Part shown: one piece after another, positions 1-6,381 of the stretch
Layout of the letters: every line of letters begins with the position of its first letter
Numbering within the stretch: position 1 is the stretch's first letter
From: an uncultured Bacillota bacterium
GTDB taxonomy: Bacteria > Bacillota_I > Bacilli_A > RFN20 > CAG-449
Direction: 5' to 3'
Length of the DNA stretch: 8,872 nt
NCBI GenBank assembly: GCA_905204225.1
Contig: CAJKZK010000075.1
Span: forward strand, 1 to 8,872
Notes under the pieces: generated by a model
The model's input: only the letters and a program-made list of their open reading frames with translations
Told to the model about the DNA's origin: nothing
The model's database searches: none
Program-made: the position numbers and the translations under genes

Positions 1-1393
1 AATTTATATTATTATTTTCTATTAAAGAAATCATTCTTTCACTACCAGTACTTTCAAATAATCTAAAATTACCTTTACTATATTTAGAAATAGAAACATT
101 AATAATATTATCTTTAATAATAACATTATCTCCATTTGACCAAATAAGTCCACCACTAGCAATAGTATTAACTTCATTACCAATAAAAGAAATATTTTTT
201 GCTATAATTGAACTACCAGAACCAAAAGTAAAATTCATAACGCTACTTGATAAGCCATTTTCTTCAACTAAAAATTTATTATTTCTAATTAAAACATCTT
301 CTACTTTTCCTTGAAAAACCGCAATCATTTCATCATGAGCCATTTTATGAAAAGAAGAATTAAGTACTTTAATATTTTTACTTCCAACATTTCTAAAATC
401 TCTAATCCACAATGATCCACCTGCTTCAACATCAGATAAATTATTAAATTTACATTTATTGATAATTATATTTTCCCAACCTTGATAACAATCAAAATTA
501 GTTACCTCATTTTGAATATCACGATAATTATTTAATATATTATATTCACATTTTACAAATTCAAGATTTTTACTATTATGAATTCCAACTTGAGTCTTAA
601 TCCCATTCATTTGTTTAGTAAAATCATAATCAACACCAAAATTAACAAACAATAAATTATGGCAATTTGAAATATTTAAAAAGAATTCATTATATTTAGT
701 ATCAATATATTCATCATTAACTACTAATCTAGAATTATTACCTATAAAACATAAATCATTTACTTCATACATATTAATTTGACTTAAACATACATAAAAA
801 TTTGATTCAAAATACAAGTATTTAAAATCGTAATTATCTTTATATTGAAATATTTTATCAAATAAAGGTGAATCATTATAAAAATTATTACCATATCCAC
901 CTAAATTTTCAAAAGAAACACGACCAGTTATTCTTGCAAACAAACCATTATCAAGAGGTAAATCTAATCCTTTATTATCTTCAACAATTGTATATAATCC
1001 TTTACCTTTGCCATGACTACTAAATCGATAAAAACAACTTGTTTTTATTACATCTCCAACTTTTAAAGAAGCACTTTTAGCTTCTGTAAAACTATTAAAT
1101 AAATAATCATAAGATTCTTCTTCATTTTCTTCACGAGTAACTTTTTTATTATTACTATCATAAGAATATGTATATCCTTTATATGAAAAATAATATATAC
1201 CATTTTCTTCTTTAATTTCACTTGAAAAAGAAGAAATTAGATAGTTATTAAATGACATTGTTTCTTCTTCATTGTATCTATTAATAATATCTTCTACATC
1301 TATCAAATCTGCATCTTTATAAAGTCTAAAATTACATGATGAAAGATTAATAAAAATAACAAACAACATTAATAAAAAAAATTCTTTATTCAT
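1..1393 (-). CDS. Surface lipoprotein with a right-handed beta-helix (3' end outside window)
   Basis: I translated this frame by hand: it is open from the ATG at 1393 to the left edge, giving 464 codons with no stop. The N-terminus (MNKEFFLLMLFVIFINLSSC) is a lipoprotein signal peptide with lipobox LSSC at residues 17-20, so the mature protein should be lipid-anchored on the outer face of the membrane. Around residues 107-140 the segment SLKVGDVIKT followed by a Gly/Lys-rich stretch and GLYTIVED resembles the lead-in of pectate-lyase-like or tail-spike beta-helix proteins. From about residue 200 on, short hydrophobic strands alternate with Asn-rich turns (NNKF, KDNIIN, IENNNIN), the usual look of a right-handed parallel beta-helix. 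Substrate is unknown; a glycan lyase, hydrolase or adhesin are all possible. The start codon shares one base with the trpS stop (TAATG), so it is probably translationally coupled to trpS. The fold is likely; the function is not known. Confidence 0.75.
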   Translation of the reverse strand, partial: MNKEFFLLMLFVIFINLSSCNFRLYKDADLIDVEDIINRYNEEETMSFNNYLISSFSSEIKEENGIYYFSYKGYTYSYDSNNKKVTREENEEESYDYLFNSFTEAKSASLKVGDVIKTSCFYRFSSHGKGKGLYTIVEDNKGLDLPLDNGLFARITGRVSFENLGGYGNNFYNDSPLFDKIFQYKDNYDFKYLYFESNFYVCLSQINMYEVNDLCFIGNNSRLVVNDEYIDTKYNEFFLNISNCHNLLFVNFGVDYDFTKQMNGIKTQVGIHNSKNLEFVKCEYNILNNYRDIQNEVTNFDCYQGWENIIINKCKFNNLSDVEAGGSLWIRDFRNVGSKNIKVLNSSFHKMAHDEMIAVFQGKVEDVLIRNNKFLVEENGLSSSVMNFTFGSGSSIIAKNISFIGNEVNTIASGGLIWSNGDNVIIKDNIINVSISKYSKGNFRLFESTGSERMISLIENNNIN

Positions 1394-2478
1394 TATTTAT
1401 TAAATTTATTCTCCATTTCTTTAACAAAACTATCATCTTCAAAATAATTAATTTTCATTGCTTTTCTAACTCTAGATAAAGTTTTATTAGCCTTAATATT
1501 AGCTTTTTTAGTGCCTTCTAATAAAATATTATAAACTTCATCAATTCTTTCTTCATAATATTTTCTTTTTTCTCTAATAGGAGTTAATGTATCTTCAAGT
1601 ACATTAAATAAGAATCTTTTACATTTCATATCTCCTAAACCGCCTCTTTCATAATGAGCTTTCATTTCATCAAGGTTTTTATATTCAGGTAAATATTTAG
1701 CAAAATGTTCATCTTTAGCAAAACAAGATAAATATATAAATACTGGATTATTTTTTGTATTACCTGGGTCTTGGACTCTTAAATGATTAGGATCTGTAAA
1801 CATAGACATAACTTTTTGTTTAACAGTTTCAGTATCATCACTTAAATAAATTGTATTACCTAAAGACTTAGACATTTTAGCTTTTCCATCTGTACCAACT
1901 AGTCTTTGACAATTTTCATTATCTGGTAATAAAATCTTAGGCATTACTAAAGTATCACCATAAATTGAATTAAATTTATGTACTATTTCTTGAGTTTGTT
2001 CAACCATTGGCATTTGATCTTCACCAGCAGGAACCACAGTAGCGTCAAAAGCAGTAATATCTGCTGCTTGAGAAACTGGATAAGAGAAAAATCCAGCAGG
2101 AATAGAAGTTTCAAAACTTCTTAAAGTAATTTCATTTTTAACAGTTGGATTTCTTTGTAAGCGAGAAACAGTAACTAAATTTAAATAATATAAATTTAAT
2201 TCTGCTAAAGCAGGAACTGCTGATTGAACAAAAATAACAGATTTATTTGGATCAATTCCACAGGATAAATAATCAAGCGCTACTTCAAGAAGATTATCTC
2301 TAATTTTAGATGGATTCTCAGCATTATCAGTTAATGCTTGAGCATCTGCAATCATAATATATATTTCATCAAATTCACCACTATTTTGTAATTCAACTCT
2401 TCTTCTTAAACTACCAACATAATGACCAATATGAAGTTTACCTGTTGGTCTATCACCAGTTAAAATGATTTTTTTCAT
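1393..2478 (-). CDS. trpS: Tryptophanyl-tRNA synthetase
   Basis: A cytoplasmic class I aminoacyl-tRNA synthetase that charges tRNA-Trp with tryptophan using ATP. The 361-residue product opens with the Rossmann start MKKIILTGDRPTGKLHIGHY, containing the HIGH motif at residues 16-19. The second ATP-binding signature, KMSKS, is at 201-205, and GEDQ at about 152-155 corresponds to the conserved G-x-DQ of the TrpRS core. LQRNPTVKNE and the SYPVSQAADI segment are also typical of TrpRS. It is slightly longer than the usual 330-340 residues. An in-frame ATG at 2499 exists, but the strong TGGAGG ribosome site lies between it and the ATG at 2478, and homology begins at 2478, so I chose the latter. The gene follows the nuclease gene by 107 bases and ends in a one-base TAATG overlap with a lipoprotein gene. 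Identification is secure. Confidence 0.97.
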   Translation of the reverse strand: MKKIILTGDRPTGKLHIGHYVGSLRRRVELQNSGEFDEIYIMIADAQALTDNAENPSKIRDNLLEVALDYLSCGIDPNKSVIFVQSAVPALAELNLYYLNLVTVSRLQRNPTVKNEITLRSFETSIPAGFFSYPVSQAADITAFDATVVPAGEDQMPMVEQTQEIVHKFNSIYGDTLVMPKILLPDNENCQRLVGTDGKAKMSKSLGNTIYLSDDTETVKQKVMSMFTDPNHLRVQDPGNTKNNPVFIYLSCFAKDEHFAKYLPEYKNLDEMKAHYERGGLGDMKCKRFLFNVLEDTLTPIREKRKYYEERIDEVYNILLEGTKKANIKANKTLSRVRKAMKINYFEDDSFVKEMENKFNK

Positions 2479-2482
2479 AAAT

Positions 2483-2488
2483 CCTCCA
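2483..2488 (-). promoter_or_regulatory. Shine-Dalgarno site that fixes the trpS start
   Basis: TGGAGG read on the minus strand, four bases before the ATG at 2478. It sits inside the reading frame that would start at the upstream ATG at 2499, which argues against that earlier start. Confidence 0.85.
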
Positions 2489-2585
2489 CAATAAAACAAA
2501 ATAATATGTTATACATATCTTCACATAACAATTTTAATACAATACAAAATATAAATCATTATCAAAAAGTAATTTAGTTAAAATA

Positions 2586-3581
2586 TTAATCCCAAAATTT
2601 TATTATTTCATTATATTCATTAATTACTTTTTTACATAAATCAACAAATTGATTATCAGTTTCAGCATAATATTTATTTTTAATCGTATGCGCTACTTGT
2701 TTATTTTTCTTTTCGCCATAATTTCCTTTAAATATATTATTTTTTTCTCTTTCTAAAATTATTTTTCTAATTTCTTCTAAACCATTTTTATGTTTGTAAT
2801 AATCAATACCATACATTAAAATTCTAGCCATAAATTGATTATTTACACAATCTCTACTTCTTATTTCCAAATAAGGCATTAATTCTTTACCACGATTAAT
2901 TGGTCTCATACACATATATGTATAACCATATTGCCTATTTTCAACTATCCAAGCATCACAAATACCAACAATTCTTGTTTTAATAACATTTCCAAAATAA
3001 GATGCCCATGCTATTAAATTATTATCTTTTGGCTTTTCAACATTAAAAGAACTTAAATATAAATTTATAACATAATTAGCATATTGAGATAAAATTATAT
3101 TATTAACATCTTTATATTCAATAAAAAAATTATAAATTTCATCAAAAGAAAATTCTTTCCATTTAGCGTCATTTATTCTTTTTCTTTCTTCATTATCAAT
3201 TAAATGACTTTTATAAAATATTTTTAAAACATGATCTAATTTATCAATGTTTTTTATATCTTCAATATTCTTATTATATTTAACAAGTTGATTATGTTCA
3301 AAAGATGATGTTTTATCTTCAATAAAAACACCATATTTGCCTTTATTTTGTACATCAATAATTGCATAAATATCAATCTTATTTTCTTGAGGATAAACTT
3401 CAACATTTAAAATATCATTTTCATTTATATCAACATTATTAATTTCAAATAATTTACATATAAATTTTCTTGAAGCATATTTTAATTGGTTGTCTTCTTC
3501 ACAATTATAATTAGCCATTAACCACATTAAAAAAGCATCTTGAGACAATTCTTTAGTAGCGTAATTAAATAAATTTTCCAT
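2586..3581 (-). CDS. PD-(D/E)XK nuclease superfamily protein
   Basis: A 331-residue protein with the core of a PD-(D/E)XK nuclease, most like the group Pfam calls PDDEXK_4 (assignment from memory of the pattern). Residues 1-22 (NLFNYATKELSQDAFLMWLM) match that family's N-terminal helix, with E11 a possible extra active-site acid. The catalytic core reads KIDIYAII (D70) and then VFIEDKT (E88, K90), followed by EHNQLVKY with Q98; this is the D-x(17)-E-x-K arrangement. The C-terminal half is helical, with Lys/Asn-rich and aromatic segments and no recognised domain. There is no signal peptide or membrane segment, so it should be cytoplasmic. The start ATG shares one base with the stop of the upstream DUF6429-like gene (TAATG), implying coupled translation. 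Such proteins occur in restriction and phage-defence settings, but neither target nor activity can be read from the sequence. Confidence 0.8.
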   Translation of the reverse strand: MENLFNYATKELSQDAFLMWLMANYNCEEDNQLKYASRKFICKLFEINNVDINENDILNVEVYPQENKIDIYAIIDVQNKGKYGVFIEDKTSSFEHNQLVKYNKNIEDIKNIDKLDHVLKIFYKSHLIDNEERKRINDAKWKEFSFDEIYNFFIEYKDVNNIILSQYANYVINLYLSSFNVEKPKDNNLIAWASYFGNVIKTRIVGICDAWIVENRQYGYTYMCMRPINRGKELMPYLEIRSRDCVNNQFMARILMYGIDYYKHKNGLEEIRKIILEREKNNIFKGNYGEKKNKQVAHTIKNKYYAETDNQFVDLCKKVINEYNEIIKFWD

Positions 3582-3835
3582 TATTCTTCAATATTCCATT
3601 CTTTTAATAATTCTTTAGCTTTCTCTATTCCTTTATCGGTAAATGATATTCTTTTACTTTTATAGCCATCATCGATAATATATTCTTCTTCATTTAAAGC
3701 ATTAATATCATCAAAATCATATCCTTTAAAAGAATAAGTTATATTTTGTTTAATCATTCTTTCATATTCACATTTTTGATTTAAATACATTAAAATTAAT
3801 GTTAATTCTTCTTTTATTTGTTCAGTTGTTTTCAT
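3581..3835 (-). CDS. DUF6429-like small protein
   Basis: An 84-residue charged cytoplasmic protein. The stretch YSFKGYDFDDINALNEEEYI (about residues 34-53) followed by KSKRISFTDKGIEKAKELL matches my memory of the DUF6429 pattern, in which a [W/F]KGFDWD-L-L-GLI core precedes S-x-x-T-x-x-G. This resembles a small winged-helix-like fold, but no DNA-binding function has been shown as far as I know. A good ribosome site (AAAGGAT at 3849-3843) precedes the ATG. The gene is first in a two-gene unit with the nuclease-like gene, joined by a TAATG overlap, so it may be a partner, regulator or antidote of that protein. That role is inference; the family function is unknown. Confidence 0.7.
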   Translation of the reverse strand: MKTTEQIKEELTLILMYLNQKCEYERMIKQNITYSFKGYDFDDINALNEEEYIIDDGYKSKRISFTDKGIEKAKELLKEWNIEE

Positions 3836-3862
3836 TTTTTACATCCTTTTTCTTTACATTGT

Positions 3863-3892
3863 ACTATATTTTTTTAATAACGGATAGAACAA
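3863..3892 (-). promoter_or_regulatory. Possible promoter of the DUF6429/nuclease unit
   Basis: On the minus strand a -10-like TATAGT (3868-3863) is preceded after 18 bases by TTGTTC (3892-3887). The -10 matches at five of six positions, but the -35 at only three of six. It would give a leader of about 20 bases that includes the AAAGGAT ribosome site. Confidence 0.35.
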
Positions 3893-3893
3893 A

Positions 3894-3910
3894 ATCGAAA
3901 TAAATTCGAT
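3894..3910. repeat. Small perfect hairpin beyond tnpB, candidate right-end hairpin
   Basis: ATCGAA, a five-base spacer, then TTCGAT: a perfect six-base-pair stem about 85-100 bases past the tnpB stop. IS200/IS605 elements carry small subterminal hairpins that their transposase recognises, and the omega RNA of TnpB spans this side of the element. The assignment to the element end rests on position only. Confidence 0.4.
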
Positions 3911-3955
3911 AAGAGATAAATCTTTTTCACAAGATAATATAAGAAATACATTAAT

Positions 3956-3987
3956 ATAGAATAAATGTTTTTATGCATTTATTCTAT
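3956..3987. repeat. Perfect 12-bp inverted repeat right after the tnpB stop
   Basis: ATAGAATAAATG and its exact complement flank an eight-base loop; the repeat starts seven bases past the tnpB stop codon. On the plus strand it is followed by seven T residues, so there it has the form of an intrinsic terminator that would block antisense transcription into tnpB. On the tnpB strand the T-run is missing, so it is not a classic tnpB terminator. It may instead form part of the omega RNA scaffold or the element's right end. Confidence 0.6.
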
Positions 3988-3994
3988 TTTTTTA

Positions 3995-5284
3995 CTAAAG
4001 ATTTACTTGTATTCTTGTAGGTATTGTTAGACCTCTATCCCTCAATAGACTTATACATTCTAAATTAGGATTACTTTTTCTTAATATATTCAAGGAGGCA
4101 TTAATATCAGCATTTACTAATATTTTGTTATGTGTTTCATATAAACCTCTTTTTATTCTTTTTCCTGAATATTTTTTATCTATAAATTCATCATTATCAT
4201 AAAATGATAATTTTGATGTATATGATTCATTTATTATGGTTACTTTACAACCTATATTTTCTAATTGATATTTTATTTTATCTTTAAATCTTGATATTGG
4301 GATTGAGACAAAATTTTGATTTATTCTTTTTTTATCTTTTCCTTTTAATTTTGTATTTTTTATTCCATTATTTTTTAGACCTTTATTGTATCCAATAACT
4401 ATATTTTTTATCTTCTTTTCTTTTATGATATTTTTTATTTGATTTACTGCTTTATTTAAATAATCATTTACTAAATTATTATGTTTTCTATTTAATCTTT
4501 GTAATCTTTTTGATGTTTTATTATTTTTTAATTTACTTTGATAATAACTTCTTTGTTTATTAAAAAATTGATTATATGATTTTAATTTCTTACCATCAAT
4601 AATAAATGATTCATTATTACTATCCACACAAGCACATAAATTATTTATTCCTAAATCCATACTTAAATATTTATTATCATTTAATTCTATATTTTCTTTT
4701 TCGTATTCGTATGTCATTTCTACTTCAAAATAATTTCCATATTTATTTGGTACAATTCTTAATTGATGTATCTTTTTACCTTTTATTATTTTTGGTATTG
4801 GAATATTTATTGTTTTTAATTTTATATTATTTAATTGTTTTATAAATTTATTTATTAGTTCATCTTGATATTCTTTTTTATAAATATTATTTGTTCTTAC
4901 TATATTTGATAATGGTAATTTAATATATTTTTTATTATTAATCATTACTAATCTTATTTGATCTGTAATAAGAGGATAATATCCTTCTTTAGATAAATAA
5001 TGTGGAATATGTTTCTTTCTTTTTATAAATGTTTCCATTGCATAATAACAACTTCTTATTGTACATATACTTTGATATGTATTAAGTATATGTACATTTT
5101 CATTATTCCATAATTTTTTATTGTAATTAAAATATGTTTCTATTTTTCCATTATTAAAGAAATCTTTTCTTAATGTATATAAAGCACTATTATAGATGTT
5201 TTTTGATATATGCATCAAAAATTGTAATAATATCTTTTCTTCTTTATTTACTTTTAAATGATATTTAATTGTTTTAAAATCCAT
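3995..5284 (-). CDS. tnpB: TnpB, RNA-guided nuclease of IS200/IS605 type with altered RuvC site
   Basis: A 429-residue OrfB/TnpB protein, the ancestor family of Cas12. Family members cut DNA using an RNA guide and thereby help the element persist. RuvC-I is YLSMDLGINN with D210, and RuvC-III is NADINASLNILRK with D393. The RuvC-II position reads IVIGYNKG, with glycine at 298 where most TnpBs have glutamate. A glutamate appears instead at E353 in NESYTSK, where canonical TnpBs have Pro in P-x-YTSQ-x-C. The usual four-cysteine zinc ribbon is also absent, replaced by SFYDNDEF and YSGKRIKRGLY. This combination is characteristic of a known subfamily, so I infer a rearranged but possibly working active site rather than decay. 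The C-terminal RDRGLTIPTRIQV tail is typical. The ribosome site is poor: AAGGA lies 14 bases from the ATG. The frame is intact with no internal stops. Confidence 0.92.
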   Translation of the reverse strand: MDFKTIKYHLKVNKEEKILLQFLMHISKNIYNSALYTLRKDFFNNGKIETYFNYNKKLWNNENVHILNTYQSICTIRSCYYAMETFIKRKKHIPHYLSKEGYYPLITDQIRLVMINNKKYIKLPLSNIVRTNNIYKKEYQDELINKFIKQLNNIKLKTINIPIPKIIKGKKIHQLRIVPNKYGNYFEVEMTYEYEKENIELNDNKYLSMDLGINNLCACVDSNNESFIIDGKKLKSYNQFFNKQRSYYQSKLKNNKTSKRLQRLNRKHNNLVNDYLNKAVNQIKNIIKEKKIKNIVIGYNKGLKNNGIKNTKLKGKDKKRINQNFVSIPISRFKDKIKYQLENIGCKVTIINESYTSKLSFYDNDEFIDKKYSGKRIKRGLYETHNKILVNADINASLNILRKSNPNLECISLLRDRGLTIPTRIQVNL

Positions 5285-5330
5285 ATCTTATTAATTTATC
5301 CTTATTTATATTATATTCTTAATAAGATAT
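5283..5330. repeat. 12-bp inverted repeat over the tnpB start and promoter
   Basis: ATATCTTATTAA (5283-5294) and its exact complement (5319-5330) are separated by 24 bases. One arm covers the tnpB start codon and leader, the other lies in the promoter spacer. A transcript from the gene's own promoter would begin inside the loop and lack one arm. A read-through transcript from further upstream would contain both and could fold over the start codon. It could equally be a left-end DNA hairpin for TnpA. Confidence 0.6.
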
Positions 5331-5338
5331 ATTTTCAA
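5310..5338 (-). promoter_or_regulatory. tnpB promoter
   Basis: On the minus strand TTGAAA (5338-5333) and TATAAT (5315-5310) are separated by exactly 17 bases, a nearly perfect sigma-A promoter. It predicts a start near 5303 and a leader of roughly 19 bases before the ATG at 5284. Confidence 0.7.
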
Positions 5339-5440
5339 TATAAATTACTCAATAAGACAATTTTGAGACATTATTTACTTTATTTGATATTTTTTATAAT
5401 TATTATGTTATTATATTGATATAGAAAAGAGATTTATTAT
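5339..5440. other. AT-rich divergent intergenic stretch
   Basis: The gap between tnpB and the XRE regulator. It holds a short CTCAA/TTGAG stem with a ten-base loop (5348-5367), possibly part of the element's left end. It also holds a consensus TATAAT at 5395-5400 that could be the -10 of the regulator gene, although no good -35 stands at 16-18 bases. AAAGAG at 5426-5431 is a plausible ribosome site nine bases before the ATG at 5441. Confidence 0.4.
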
Positions 5441-5773
5441 ATGAATAAGAAAAGAAATGAAGAATTTGAAAACATTATTAAAAATAATATTAATAATTTA
5501 TTTATTAAAAGTAAGAAAAATAAAAATGAACTTGCTAGATATTTAGATGTTACTCCTACTACTATATCTAAATATTGTGAAGGTATCATTACTCCTAGTA
5601 TTGAATCATTAATTAAGATTGCTAAATTCTTTGATGTTACTTTATTTGAAGTTATTGGTATTGATAAAGATGATAATATTACTAATGAAGAATATCATAT
5701 TATTGAAGCTTATAGAAATTTAAGTGATGATTTAAAATTGGCTATTAATAGAATTCTTCAGATTGATATGTGA
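5441..5773 (+). CDS. XRE-family helix-turn-helix regulator
   Basis: A 110-residue DNA-binding protein of the Cro/C1 type. The helix-turn-helix spans about residues 15-73. KNKNELARYLDVTPTTISKY forms the scaffold and recognition helices, and PSIESLIKIAKFFDVTLFEVIG is the standard fourth and fifth helix. A C-terminal helical tail (about 82-108, NEEYHIIEAYRNLSDDLK) is common in phage- and island-type repressors and often mediates dimerisation. It is transcribed away from tnpB and converges with the broken RNase III-like gene, their stop codons lying one base apart. The target operator is unknown; it has no obvious partner on its own strand within 600 bases. It stops with TGA. Family assignment is secure, role unknown. 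Confidence 0.88.
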   Translation: MNKKRNEEFENIIKNNINNLFIKSKKNKNELARYLDVTPTTISKYCEGIITPSIESLIKIAKFFDVTLFEVIGIDKDDNITNEEYHIIEAYRNLSDDLKLAINRILQIDM

Positions 5774-5774
5774 T

Positions 5775-6264
5775 TTACAATTCCATAGTTAATAAAAAAT
5801 ATAATATCCAATGTTTGGCATTATCAAAAGAAGAATCATAATATATAGCTGCTATAATTGCTTCAATATATTGATTATGTTGCTTACAACTTACTCTATT
5901 TTCTTTAGGTGATTCATCATAAAAATTATCATCATTATAGGCAAACCTTTTCCAATTTTCACCAATAAAAATTTTATGTAAAGTTTTATTACTTTCTAAT
6001 TTACTTTTTTTGTTTGTAATATCTTCTTTTGTTTTTAATGATTGATCTTTATATAAATATTCAGCTAATACAAATTTTAATATTGTATCTCCAACAAGCG
6101 CCAATTTATCATTAGAATATTCTTTATGATTTTTACTTTTAAAAACTATATCAACTATTTTTTTTGGCTTTTAATGCCTCACATAATAAATTAATATCAT
6201 TAAATTTATAATTTATTATTTTTTCTAATTCATGCATTTTATCTTCAATATATTTTTGTTCCAT
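5775..6264 (-). pseudogene. Small RNase III-like gene broken by a frameshift at an A8 run
   Basis: RNase III cleaves double-stranded RNA. The ATG at 6264 follows a strong AAGGGG site, and the product starts MEQKYIEDKMHELEKIINYK, the usual first helix. At codon 34-35 an A8 run (6158-6165) is met, and the frame then ends at TGA (6153-6151). The domain continues in the +1 frame as IVDIVFKSKNHKEYSNDK, then LALVGDTILKFVLAEYLY and later YIEAIIAAIYYD, to a TAA at 5775. Removing one A gives a 162-residue protein. Of the E. coli acids E38, E41, D45, D114 and E117, the equivalents here are D52, A55, D59, Q131 and E134, so two are lost. There is no double-stranded-RNA-binding domain. It may be a pseudogene, a slippage-rescued or phase-variable gene, or carry a homopolymer sequencing error. 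Confidence 0.72.
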
Positions 6265-6269
6265 ATTTA

Positions 6270-6275
6270 CCCCTT
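6270..6275 (-). promoter_or_regulatory. Ribosome site of the frameshifted RNase III-like gene
   Basis: AAGGGG on the minus strand, five bases before the ATG at 6264. It supports the upstream start, and hence the view that the downstream 109-codon frame is the second part of a broken gene rather than a gene starting with TTG at 6104. Confidence 0.6.
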
Positions 6276-6314
6276 AAATAAATTCATTAATATTATAATA
6301 TAAATTTAAAATAA

Positions 6315-6343
6315 TTGATATACTACTTCTATGGAAGTATAAT
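6315..6343 (+). promoter_or_regulatory. Promoter of the toxin-antitoxin module
   Basis: TTGATA at 6315-6320, a 17-base spacer, and a perfect TATAAT at 6338-6343. The predicted transcription start is near 6350, giving a leader of about 32 bases to the ATG at 6382. One 16-base palindromic repeat lies in the spacer and enters the -10, so a bound protein would block RNA polymerase. Confidence 0.8.
6324..6339. promoter_or_regulatory. Operator-like palindromic repeat, copy 1
   Basis: TACTTCTATGGAAGTA, with TACTTC and GAAGTA arms around a four-base centre. It lies between the -35 and -10 elements and overlaps the first two bases of the -10. It is identical to copy 2, which starts 27 bases further on, about two and a half helical turns. 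Confidence 0.7.
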
Positions 6344-6350
6344 ATTAATA

Positions 6351-6366
6351 TACTTCTATGGAAGTA
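6351..6366. promoter_or_regulatory. Operator-like palindromic repeat, copy 2
   Basis: An exact copy of the 16-base repeat, positioned at about +1 to +16 of the predicted transcript and before the AGGAG ribosome site at 6371-6375. Two identical sites fit cooperative binding by a dimeric HTH protein, most likely the antitoxin encoded downstream (inference). Confidence 0.7.
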
Positions 6367-6370
6367 CATA

Positions 6371-6375
6371 AGGAG
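6371..6375 (+). promoter_or_regulatory. Shine-Dalgarno site that fixes the DUF3990 start
   Basis: AGGAG six bases before the ATG at 6382. The alternative in-frame ATG at 6358 lies within operator copy 2 and has no ribosome site. Confidence 0.85.
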
Positions 6376-6381
6376 TTGAAT

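Larger units (their letters stand above)
3860..4060 (-). ncRNA. Predicted omega RNA (reRNA) region of TnpB, limits uncertain
   Basis: TnpB proteins use a guide RNA transcribed from the 3' end of their own gene through the element's right end, with the guide taken from the flanking DNA. Here that stretch holds the end of tnpB and two hairpins. The placement follows the known arrangement in other TnpB loci; no family-specific RNA motif was recognised. Confidence 0.3.
3850..5375 (-). mobile_element. IS200/IS605-type element with tnpB only (ends approximate)
   Basis: A lone tnpB gene with hairpin-forming sequence on both sides and no tnpA next to it, so it cannot transpose by itself unless a TnpA acts in trans. 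The outer limits are estimates: to the right of the gene start I see an inverted repeat (5283-5330) and a short CTCAA/TTGAG stem (5348-5367). Behind the stop I see two hairpins (3956-3987 and 3894-3910). IS200/IS605 elements have no terminal inverted repeats and make no target duplication, so exact ends cannot be set without an empty site or a second copy. Confidence 0.55.

Noticed and set aside
2479..2585. A promoter or T-box leader ahead of trpS
   Set aside because: The 107-base gap is too short for a full T-box. I found no T-box core, no good -35/-10 pair and no terminator hairpin.
4606..4845. Plus-strand open frame of 79 codons
   Set aside because: It lies entirely inside tnpB on the other strand, has no ribosome site, and its Leu/Ile/Tyr-rich product is what antisense of Lys/Asn/Ile-rich coding DNA gives.
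5775..6104. A separate 109-codon gene starting with TTG
   Set aside because: The RNase III domain begins upstream in another frame with a good ribosome site at 6264. The TTG falls inside the conserved signature motif, so this is the second half of a broken gene.
6358..6381. Upstream ATG as the start of the DUF3990 protein
   Set aside because: It lies inside the operator repeat with no ribosome site, while AGGAG precedes the ATG at 6382.
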